Below, in pieces: positions 27,199 through 34,519 of a DNA stretch of 64,000 nucleotides (position 1 is its first letter; each line of letters begins with the position of its first letter). Below the pieces are notes generated by a model. The model had not been told where the DNA came from. It did not search any database and saw only the letters and a program-made list of their open reading frames with translations. The position numbers and the translations under genes are program-made. Source of the DNA: Ensifer adhaerens (GTDB lineage Bacteria > Pseudomonadota > Alphaproteobacteria > Rhizobiales > Rhizobiaceae). Location of the stretch: the NCBI RefSeq assembly GCF_002940685.1, contig NZ_PNFP01000003.1, positions 248,001 through 312,000 on the forward strand, in the 5' to 3' direction.

Positions 27199-27465
27199 TC
27201 AGGCGAACCGGACGGCGGCCCGTGCGCGTGCCTTGGCAGCCTCTTCTTCGCGGTTGCGCGGGGGCTGCGACGTCTCAAGCGCGTCGATCAGTTCCTGCGC
27301 GCAGGCCGCGATCGAACGGACCGCGCGCTCGAACGCCGCTTCGTTGCGCTTGGATGGCTTGTTCGTTCCGCTCAGTTTGCGCACGAACTGCAACGCGGCG
27401 TCATGGATCTCCGCGTCCGTCGCCGGCGGCTCGAAATTGAACAGGGGTTTGATGTTTCGGCACAT
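27199..27465 (-). CDS. DUF2277 family protein
   Basis: 88 residues, cytosolic. Begins MCRNIKPLFNFEPPATDAEI, the hallmark of the DUF2277 family of small proteins common in alphaproteobacteria and actinobacteria; function not established. The tail is rich in Arg/Glu/Ala. Ends 57 bases from the pta stop (convergent). No operon partner is evident. Confidence 0.9.
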   Translation of the reverse strand: MCRNIKPLFNFEPPATDAEIHDAALQFVRKLSGTNKPSKRNEAAFERAVRSIAACAQELIDALETSQPPRNREEEAAKARARAAVRFA

Positions 27466-27587
27466 GACGGGCTCCCGGTCCTCTTCCTTATCGCTCCTGT
27501 CGAGGCCCGGATCTTAATGCCCGTTCCTCATCGGCGGAAGACCTTTGCCGTCCCCTCCTGCAGATCCGGCTGCCGGCGAGCCTCCCG

Positions 27588-28940
27588 TCAGGAGTTCCTG
27601 CCGTTCTGAGCCAGGCGCATGCCGGCCGCGCGTCCGCCGCTCGGCACCACGACGATCTGCTTGACCTTGCCCTGCTTGAAGGCGGTCAGGAACCGTGGAT
27701 AGTCGGCGAAGGCGACGCAGCCATGGGATTCCGCGCGCTTGCCGCGCAGCAGGTAGCTGTGGGTCAGGAAGCCGTCGCGGCCGTGCTTGTTCTTTCCGTC
27801 GACCGGCAGCATGCGGATCGCCTCGACCCCGTGGAAGCGCGTTTCGCGCATCCTGAGATTATAGGTGTGCGGCGGGGTCGGTCCGGTCATCCTGACATTC
27901 ACATAGCGTGGATTGTCGGCCATCTTGCCGATCCCGGAATGGGCCTCGAGCACACTGCCGTCGGGCATGTAGACCTTGGCGGCGGTGATGTCGTAGACGG
28001 CAACGCCATTGCCCGCCTTGGCGCCACCGCCAAACATGTTGCGCAGCGCCTGGCCGAAACCGGTGCCGGCGCTGTTCTCGGTCGGATCCTCCGGCCGCGC
28101 ATAGGCAAGTTTCTGCTTCTTCGGCGGTTCGTCCTCGTCTGCCTTGGCGGTCTCTTCTTCTTTTTTCGCCGCTGCGTCCTCGGCCTGCTTGGTCGTGGGT
28201 TTTTCGTCTTCGGCAGGCAGCTTTTCCGTCTGCGCACTTTGCGGGCGGAACTGCGGCATGGGACCGACAGAGGGCGTGTCCTCATGGCTCGGCAGGGCGG
28301 CCGTGTCCTCGGCTGTATCCTGGTCCGACTCTTCGGCGAGATCGTCCTCGGAAGGTGCGGTCAGGAGCGCGGAAAAGGCGCTGTCTTCCACATGGCTCTG
28401 AGCGGGCGTGGCGTAGGCGAGCTGGACCGGCTTGTTGTCCAAGGCACCGCCTGTCACCGGCGCGAAGCGCTCCGGCGCCGGCAGGCCAATCGTCGCGCTC
28501 TGATGGCGCGCCTCCGCAGAGGGAGCGGAATTGCTGGCGATCTTTTCGGACGCCAGCACGGCCTTCTTCACCGCGGCTGCAATCCGGGCACTCTTGCCGA
28601 TCATTTCGGCGTCCTTCGGGAACTCGGGATCGTGCGCGAATCTCGCTTCGCTGGGGGCGAGGCTAGCGACCATGACCGGCTGCGCGGCGGCGGCAGCCAC
28701 CAGCCGCGTCGCCTGGTTGGTTCTGGCGTGTTTGTCCCAGGCGCGGTCTTTCGTCTTCTCGACCAAATGCAGCTGCGGCCTGGGCAGCAGGCTGCCCGAA
28801 CCATGCGCATAGGAACTGCCGATTGCCGCCATGCCGACAAGCGACCACGCAGCAGCGCCAACGAGAGCGGTACCGCAGCAAGTGATCAGCAATGGGCGCA
28901 ACAGACGGCGCAAAGACTGTGAGCGAATGATCTTACTCAA
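27588..28940 (-). CDS. L,D-transpeptidase-fold protein (DUF2778/Tlde1-like), membrane-anchored
   Basis: 450 residues. One hydrophobic anchor near residues 15-42 (LLRPLLITCCGTALVGAAAWSLVGM), a long low-complexity spacer rich in Ala, Glu and Lys (about 180-300), then a C-terminal catalytic domain with HGRDGFLTHSYLLRG and SHGCVAF (catalytic Cys near 408). This resembles DUF2778, the fold of periplasmic murein-acting Tlde1 enzymes. In rhizobia such proteins are usually cell-wall enzymes rather than secreted effectors, and no type VI genes are nearby. The start at 28940 (TTG or ATG reading) is plausible but the upstream ribosome site is weak. Confidence 0.85.
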   Translation of the reverse strand: MSKIIRSQSLRRLLRPLLITCCGTALVGAAAWSLVGMAAIGSSYAHGSGSLLPRPQLHLVEKTKDRAWDKHARTNQATRLVAAAAAQPVMVASLAPSEARFAHDPEFPKDAEMIGKSARIAAAVKKAVLASEKIASNSAPSAEARHQSATIGLPAPERFAPVTGGALDNKPVQLAYATPAQSHVEDSAFSALLTAPSEDDLAEESDQDTAEDTAALPSHEDTPSVGPMPQFRPQSAQTEKLPAEDEKPTTKQAEDAAAKKEEETAKADEDEPPKKQKLAYARPEDPTENSAGTGFGQALRNMFGGGAKAGNGVAVYDITAAKVYMPDGSVLEAHSGIGKMADNPRYVNVRMTGPTPPHTYNLRMRETRFHGVEAIRMLPVDGKNKHGRDGFLTHSYLLRGKRAESHGCVAFADYPRFLTAFKQGKVKQIVVVPSGGRAAGMRLAQNGRNS

Positions 28941-29254
28941 CTACGCAAATCAAGCCAGAAAATCCCACAAAGGCTCTCTGCCCGGCGAACGACCGCCGCT
29001 GCACGATTTCTGGATTGTCCCCTTCTTGACGACTGATGGACAAAAGATGGACAAGTATGGTTAAATTTTGCTTTCCAACGGCCGAAATAGATCTCGAATC
29101 GAATTTCTTGCGCCTCACGGCGCCATTCGGTCCATTTTCCCGATGGTCGGCAGTTGAGCGCAAGACCACGAAGGCTCTTGCGACACTATCCCCGATCCCG
29201 GGAACGCCTGCCGTGCGGCGTCGATATCCACGACCTGTGGCGTCATTGTGGCCT
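28941..29254. other. Intergenic region with paired 8-mer repeat upstream of the transpeptidase-fold gene
   Basis: 314 bases; no gene seen. ATGGACAA occurs at 29036-29043 and again at 29047-29054, 11 bases (one helical turn) apart, about 100 bases ahead of the minus-strand gene starting at 28940. It could be an operator for that gene. The stretch also holds the 3' end of the sensor-kinase transcript. Confidence 0.45.
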
Positions 29255-30613
29255 TCAGATGCGCGCTTGGCCGAAGGCCAGGCGAAAGCACGCGCCTCCC
29301 GTTGGCGAGGTCAGGATGCTGATGCGCCCGTTGTGTCGCTCTGCGATCTGAAGAACGAGGTTCAGTCCGAGGCCCGCCCCGCGGTCGCGCGGCTTGAGAC
29401 GATAGAACGCCTCGAAGACACGCTGGCGTTCCGCCTCGGGAATGCCGGGGCCGTCGTCGCTGATTTCTATCACGCCGTCCGGTTCGACCCGCACGACGAT
29501 AACCCCCTGGTTTCCCGCATGCTCGATCGCATTCTGGACGAGATTGGTGACAGCGCGTTCGAGGGAGGCTGCGTCTCCCTGTATCAGCGACTGCTCAGTG
29601 TTCTGTTCGAAGGACAGGTCGTAGCCCTCGTCGATAGCGAGCGGCGCGAGGTCCGCAGCGACGGTGCGGCATAGGGCGACGAGCTCGACGGAGGTGAACG
29701 GCCGGGCATTGGCCTCGAGCCGCTGAAGGTCGAGCAGCTGCTCAGCAAGCGCCGATATCCGCTCGCAGTCGGAGACCAGCCGGTCGCGCTCCGGCCCGCA
29801 GGCGAGCAAATCGAGCCGCGCCTGGAGAATTGCCACAGGGGTTCGCAACTCATGGGCGGCGTCGAGGATGAAGCGCTGGTGTTGTCCATAGGATTGATCG
29901 AGCCGGTGGAGCGCGCTGTTGATGCCGCGCACGAGCGGGCGGACTTCGCTCGGAACCGCCGTTTCGGCCAGACGGTGGCTTCGGTGCGCAATGTCGATCT
30001 CATCCGTTTCGCGGGCGAGATCGGAGATGCCCCGGATCGCCCGGTTGACGATGCGAGGCACCCCGAAGATCGTGACGAGCGCGAGCAGCACCAGCATCGG
30101 CGCGACGAACAGCCGAGAAAACGAGAGGATGAGGGAGGGCTGGCTGAGAAGCGTTCCCTGTCCGAACACGGTGAAGGTGCCTTCCTCGTTTGTCATGCGC
30201 CGGATGACGGCGAGATAGTGCGATGGCGGACCGTCGTCGCGGATGTCCGAATAGGTCATTCGGCCAAGGACCCCGCTCATGCCGCGGTAGATATCAGGCA
30301 CGTCGCCGGCCTCGATGATCTCGCCCTTCTCGCTGCGCGCAATGAACCAGAAATCGGGTTGCTTGATACGAACGCGCGCCAGGTCCGCAGTGTCGGCGAG
30401 TTCGAACTTGCCGCTGGCGTTTCTCTTGAGCGCGCGGAACGCCGTCTCGACCGGGGCCGGACTGACAAGCGCGCCACCCTCGTCTGCGACCACCAGGAGC
30501 GTGACGAAGGATAGGCCGAAAGCAAAAAGCACCGCCAATTGCAAAACCAGCAGGTGAGCGATGAGACGTTGCTTGAGAGACCTTGGCCAAAGCTTCCACA
30601 CGATCCGCACCAT
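29255..30613 (-). CDS. Two-component sensor histidine kinase, without adjacent response regulator
   Basis: 452 residues, inner membrane. First TM near 15-40, a periplasmic loop of about 130 residues, second TM (VAPMLVLLALVTIFGV), HAMP-like linker, H-box FILDAAHELRTPVAIL, N-box region NLVQNAIEHA, G1 ISDDGPGIPE and G2 GAGLGLNLVLQI. OmpR-partner type (HPK1). Start placed at ATG 30613; a TTG at 30628 in frame is also possible. Neither flank encodes a response regulator: the neighbours are a LysR gene upstream and a gap downstream. Confidence 0.92.
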   Translation of the reverse strand: MVRIVWKLWPRSLKQRLIAHLLVLQLAVLFAFGLSFVTLLVVADEGGALVSPAPVETAFRALKRNASGKFELADTADLARVRIKQPDFWFIARSEKGEIIEAGDVPDIYRGMSGVLGRMTYSDIRDDGPPSHYLAVIRRMTNEEGTFTVFGQGTLLSQPSLILSFSRLFVAPMLVLLALVTIFGVPRIVNRAIRGISDLARETDEIDIAHRSHRLAETAVPSEVRPLVRGINSALHRLDQSYGQHQRFILDAAHELRTPVAILQARLDLLACGPERDRLVSDCERISALAEQLLDLQRLEANARPFTSVELVALCRTVAADLAPLAIDEGYDLSFEQNTEQSLIQGDAASLERAVTNLVQNAIEHAGNQGVIVVRVEPDGVIEISDDGPGIPEAERQRVFEAFYRLKPRDRGAGLGLNLVLQIAERHNGRISILTSPTGGACFRLAFGQARI

Positions 30614-30759
30614 GTTGTTGGATTGCAAACGCCGCCGAGCCTGGCTGACGTTGTTTTGACGCGGTAAGAACCGGTGTCAGTAAAACCTTGAAGCGACGAT
30701 TGTAAACATCAGGTTGCATGGACATTACGCGTGTTTGGCGGGGCAGGGCGCGGCTCCGT

Positions 30760-31662
30760 TCAAGGCGCTGACTTGTCCCAGGCTCTCGCGAAATCGACGA
30801 AGGCTCTCAGTGCCGCCGGCATCTGTCGCCGGCTCGGATAATAGAGATAGAGGCCGCCATAATAGGGGCACCAGTCTTCAAGGACGCGGACCAGCTTGCC
30901 TTCGTCGATGAGGGAGCGCACCTGATCCTCGAAGGTAAAGGCAACCCCTGTACCCAGCAGCGCGGCTTCGACCATCAGATCCTGGTCGTCGACGACGAGG
31001 GGACCGGTCACCTCGACCTGAACCTCGACGCCCCCGCGCTCGAACTCCCATGCATAGAGCCGCCCGCTGCCGAAGCGCAGCCCGATGCAAGGCAGCGCCT
31101 TCAGGTGGTCGGGGGAGGTTGGCCTCGCGTGGCGCTCGAAGAAGGACGGGGTTGCCACGATCGCGGTACGCTGACGCGGTCCGACGGGAACGGCGATCAT
31201 GTCCTGGGCGATAATCTCGCCGAAGCGGATGCCGGCGTCGAAGCCCTCCGACACCATGTCGACGAGATCGTTGTCGACGACGATCTCGATATTGACCTTC
31301 GGATGGTTTTCCAGAAACCGAGCGACCAGGGGTAGCAGCACCATCCTTGCCGACGTGCGTGCCGCATTGAGCCTCAACCGCCCGACCGGCGCTCCGCGGA
31401 AGTTGTTGAGGTCATCGAGCGCGTCCTCGATATCGCGAAAGGCCGGCGCGACGCGGGCGAGCAGACGCTCTCCGGCCTCGGTCAGGGCGACGCTGCGGGT
31501 GGTTCGGTTGAAGAGCCTGAGGTCCAGCCGCTCCTCAAGCGCCTTCAGGGCATGGCTGAGGGCGGACGGCGTGCAGCCGATCTCGTCGGCGGCGCGACGG
31601 AAGCTGCGGTGGCGGGCGAGCGCCAGAAAAGAGGAAAGGTCGGTCGGCGATATGGTTCGCAT
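30760..31662 (-). CDS. LysR-type transcriptional regulator
   Basis: 300 residues. N-terminal helix-turn-helix (SSFLALARHRSFRRAADEIGCTPSALSHALKALEERLDLRLFNRTTRSVALTEAGERLL) and an effector-binding domain. It is divergent from the short-chain dehydrogenase gene at 31778, its likely target. Its start codon is immediately next to a TGAG-N5-CTCA dyad that fits the LysR T-N11-A rule. Confidence 0.93.
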   Translation of the reverse strand: MRTISPTDLSSFLALARHRSFRRAADEIGCTPSALSHALKALEERLDLRLFNRTTRSVALTEAGERLLARVAPAFRDIEDALDDLNNFRGAPVGRLRLNAARTSARMVLLPLVARFLENHPKVNIEIVVDNDLVDMVSEGFDAGIRFGEIIAQDMIAVPVGPRQRTAIVATPSFFERHARPTSPDHLKALPCIGLRFGSGRLYAWEFERGGVEVQVEVTGPLVVDDQDLMVEAALLGTGVAFTFEDQVRSLIDEGKLVRVLEDWCPYYGGLYLYYPSRRQMPAALRAFVDFARAWDKSAP

Positions 31663-31665
31663 TAT

Positions 31666-31678
31666 TGAGATCTGCTCA
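31666..31678. promoter_or_regulatory. LysR-type T-N11-A dyad between the regulator and the dehydrogenase gene
   Basis: TGAG, five bases, CTCA, four bases upstream of the LysR start and about 100 bases upstream of the dehydrogenase start. Its position overlapping the LysR gene's own leader suggests autoregulation and divergent activation. One site only, so moderate confidence. Confidence 0.5.
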
Positions 31679-31777
31679 TCAACTTAACGAGAATTCTGTC
31701 GATTATCTCAGCAGACGTCTCGCAGTACAACCTCCTCAGCCGCCGACGATGAGCGGCGAAACAAATCGGAGGTTCAC

Positions 31778-32614
31778 ATGCATACCTGGTTCATCACTGG
31801 CGCATCCCGTGGATTTGGCGCCCTTATCGTCGAAAAGGCCCTGGCGAAGGGCGATCAGGTGGTCGCGACGGCGCGCAATCCCAAGGCGATCGCGGAGCGC
31901 TTCGCAGATCATCCCAACCTCCTGGCCGTGGCGCTCGACGTCACCGACGAGGCCCAGGCACATGAGGCCGTCACACAGGCGATCGCGCGTTTCGGGCGCA
32001 TCGACGTTCTGGTCAACAACGCCGGCTATGGTCTGCTTGGCGCGGTCGAAGAGGCGAGTGGCCCCGAGATCGAGGCGCTCTATCGTACCAACGTCTTCGG
32101 GCTTCTTGGCGTGACCCGCGCCGTGCTGCCGCACATGCGTCGCCAGCGCGCGGGGCGGATCCTCAATTTCTCTTCCATCGGCGGCTACCGCAGCGGGCCT
32201 GGCTTCGGCGTCTATTGCTCGACGAAATTTGCCGTCGAGGGATTGACGGAGGCCCTGGCGGCGGAGCTTGCGCCTCTCGGCATCTATGCGACGGCGATCG
32301 AGCCCGGCTACTTCCGCACGGACTTTCTCGACCAGACGTCGCTGAGCGTCAGCCCGATCGAGATCAGTGACTATGCCGAGACCGCGGGCGCGGTCCGCAG
32401 CAAGGCGAAGGAGATCAGCCATAACCAGCCAGGCAATCCCGACAGACTTGCCGACGTGCTGATCTCGTTCGTCGATGCGGACCAACCGCCGGTTCGACTT
32501 CCGCTTGGCAGCGATACGGTCGCAACGATCGAGGCAAAGCACGCTTCGGATCGGGACCTTCTCGCCCAGTGGCGTACGGTTTCCGTTTCGACCGACTTCG
32601 AACCGGCTGCTTGA
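31778..32614 (+). CDS. Short-chain dehydrogenase/reductase
   Basis: 278 residues. Classical SDR: nucleotide motif ITGASRGFG near the start, NNAG at VLVNNAGYGLLG, and catalytic Ser-Tyr-x3-Lys (NFSSIGGYRSGPGFGVYCSTKFAVEG). The substrate is not determinable; the GASRGFG variant and the C-terminal part resemble oxidoreductases often paired with LysR genes. GGAGG precedes the ATG at 31778. Single-gene unit. Confidence 0.92.
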   Translation: MHTWFITGASRGFGALIVEKALAKGDQVVATARNPKAIAERFADHPNLLAVALDVTDEAQAHEAVTQAIARFGRIDVLVNNAGYGLLGAVEEASGPEIEALYRTNVFGLLGVTRAVLPHMRRQRAGRILNFSSIGGYRSGPGFGVYCSTKFAVEGLTEALAAELAPLGIYATAIEPGYFRTDFLDQTSLSVSPIEISDYAETAGAVRSKAKEISHNQPGNPDRLADVLISFVDADQPPVRLPLGSDTVATIEAKHASDRDLLAQWRTVSVSTDFEPAA

Positions 32615-32654
32615 ACGGAGCCTGAGCCGATCTCCCGCTGATCAGCATAAGATG

Positions 32655-32701
32655 TCGCCGGTACCGACTGCCCGGAACCTTCCGGGATGCGGTACCGGCG
32701 A
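32655..32701 (+). repeat. Nested perfect hairpin (12-bp outer, 7-bp inner stem)
   Basis: Outer arms 32655-32666 and 32690-32701 (TCGCCGGTACCG and its exact complement). An inner stem CCCGGAA/TTCCGGG occupies 32671-32686 with a 2-base loop. No T-run follows. It lies 40 bases after the dehydrogenase stop. It could end or stabilise that message, or be a copy of a palindromic intergenic repeat; rhizobial genomes carry several such families. Confidence 0.65.
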
Positions 32702-32885
32702 TCCAATCCCGGCGTTTTCGCGCAAAGGTGCTTGTCGGACTCTAAAACATGAGTATAAGAGACAAGTATTATTGATCATGCGGCATCGGTCGAGCCGCAG
32801 GTTTTTCCCGCGAAGTTTGCCCTCATGCCTGTCGAAATCCACCCCCAAGACCACCGTGTCGCGCTTCGCTAGGAGGGGCGGCAGG

Positions 32886-33398
32886 ATGGCAAGTTCTCTC
32901 AATCACTGGCTCGGCCTGCTCTTCAGGCGTCACCACAAGGAGGTGGTGCGCTATGCATCGCGCCTGATCGGCAACCGGGACGATGGCGAGGAAGTCGTGC
33001 AGAACGCCTATCTGCGCATGGTGAGGGTGGACCGCCGCAGCGTCGAGCATCCGCGTTCCTACCTGTTCAAGGCAGCGAGAAATGCAGCGATCGACTTTCG
33101 CATCAAGCTCGAGCGGGAGTGGTCGCGCCGGGTCGAACTGGACCAGGCGGACCGGCTGTCGTCGCCCGACGATTTTGCGCAGAGGCTGGAGTTTCGCGAC
33201 AAGGTCGCAGCACTTTCGGTGCTCCTGAACGAACTGCCGAGCGCCTGCCGGACGGCCTTCATCATGAACAAGGTGGAGGGGCATTCGCACCGGGAAATAG
33301 CCGAAACGCTGGGCATCTCGGTCAGCATGGTCGAGAAGCACATGCTGCGTGCCCTGTCCCATTGCCGCGACGTGCGGCGCGAGATGGACCATGTCTGA
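32886..33398 (+). CDS. ECF sigma factor, FecI type
   Basis: 170 residues. Sigma region 2 (HHKEVVRYASRLIGNRDDGEEVVQNAYLRMVRV) and region 4 (LLNELPSACRTAFIMNKVEGHSHREIAETLGISVSMVEKHMLRALSHCRD). It is expected to drive the TonB-receptor gene downstream when released by its FecR partner. The start at 32886 has AGGAGG 9 bases upstream; an earlier in-frame ATG (32778) lacks a site. It overlaps the FecR gene by 8 bases. Confidence 0.92.
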   Translation: MASSLNHWLGLLFRRHHKEVVRYASRLIGNRDDGEEVVQNAYLRMVRVDRRSVEHPRSYLFKAARNAAIDFRIKLEREWSRRVELDQADRLSSPDDFAQRLEFRDKVAALSVLLNELPSACRTAFIMNKVEGHSHREIAETLGISVSMVEKHMLRALSHCRDVRREMDHV

Positions 33399-34392
33399 CA
33401 AAGCGCCGGCCGTGAAACACGCATCGACACCACCGCATTGTCCCTCCAGGGACATTTCCGACGCGGCGCTCGCCTGGGTCGTCCGCCTGCATTCCGGGGA
33501 AGCCACCGGCGACGACCGGCGCGCCTACGAGGCCTGGCGCGGACAAAGCGTCGAGCACGAGGCAGCGGCGCTCGAAGCCGAAACCTTGTGGAGCGACGCG
33601 GCGCATCTCAGGCGTGATCGCCGGACCGGTCTTGTCTATCCCGGCCGCGACACGGCCATGCTTTCGCGCCGCCGGCTTCTGACCGGCGCTGCGGGCATTG
33701 CGGTGCTGGGAGGCGGGCTGACCGCTTCGCGCCCCTGGCTGCGCAGCCTCGGCTCCGACTATGCGACCGACACGGCAGAGACGCGATCGATCGACCTGCC
33801 CGACGGATCGCGAGTGGTTCTCAACGCCCGTTCGGCGATGGACGTCAATTTCGACGAACGGGCGCGCCGGGTGGTTCTGAAGGAAGGCCAGGCATTCTTC
33901 GACGTGGCGGCGGAAGCGCGACCCTTTCGCGTTGCCTCAGGCGGCGTCGTCGTCACCGCCCTCGGCACCGCCTTCGACGTCGACGCCAACACTGCGGACG
34001 GCTCGCTCGGCGTCGCCGTCACCCGTCATTCGGTTCGCGTGCAACCAACGGCCGGTGGCTTTGCCGGCGTTACGGTCGCCGAGGGACAACGCGTGTCGGT
34101 CGCCCGCAATGGCGTCGTCGGCGCGCCCGTCGCGCAGGATCCGGCAATCGCGCTCGCCTGGCAGTCCGGCATGTACGTGGCCGAAAACCGCAGGCTCGAT
34201 GACATCGTCGCCGCTCTGAGCCGCTATCACGGCGGCTGGATCGTCTTCAGTCACGACAGCCTGAAGTCGACGCGGGTCAGCGCTGTACTGGACTTAAGAA
34301 CGCCCGACGCCTCGCTTGCAGCGCTTGCGTCCGGCCTGCCGATCCGGGTCACGCGCATGACACGCTTCATGACATTGATCTCGGCAGCCTAG
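33391..34392 (+). CDS. FecR-like anti-sigma/sigma regulator
   Basis: 333 residues. N-terminal cytoplasmic FecR_N segment (SDAALAWVVRLHSGEATGDDRRAYEAWRGQSVEHEAAA), a membrane segment after SRRRLLTGAAGIAVLGGGL, then the periplasmic FecR domain (ETRSIDLPDGSRVVLNARSAMDVNFDERARRVVLKEGQAFFDVA) and a C-terminal STN-like portion. It senses ligand-loaded receptor through the receptor's N-terminal STN domain and controls the ECF sigma factor encoded just upstream. Confidence 0.92.
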   Translation: MSDKAPAVKHASTPPHCPSRDISDAALAWVVRLHSGEATGDDRRAYEAWRGQSVEHEAAALEAETLWSDAAHLRRDRRTGLVYPGRDTAMLSRRRLLTGAAGIAVLGGGLTASRPWLRSLGSDYATDTAETRSIDLPDGSRVVLNARSAMDVNFDERARRVVLKEGQAFFDVAAEARPFRVASGGVVVTALGTAFDVDANTADGSLGVAVTRHSVRVQPTAGGFAGVTVAEGQRVSVARNGVVGAPVAQDPAIALAWQSGMYVAENRRLDDIVAALSRYHGGWIVFSHDSLKSTRVSAVLDLRTPDASLAALASGLPIRVTRMTRFMTLISAA

Positions 34393-34519
34393 CCGTTCTG
34401 AAATTTTGTTCGAACCGCGTTGTGGTTTTTTGGCTGGCGCCTCGTCTCGGCTTTTGAGGGATGTGTCCTGCCACCAGCAACACCGATCCCTCGCTCACAG
34501 GCATGGGAATAGGGATCAG

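Noticed and set aside
27588-28940. A type VI effector reading of the DUF2778 protein
   Set aside because: No immunity gene or type VI genes nearby, and the N-terminal membrane anchor with a long spacer fits a resident cell-wall enzyme better.
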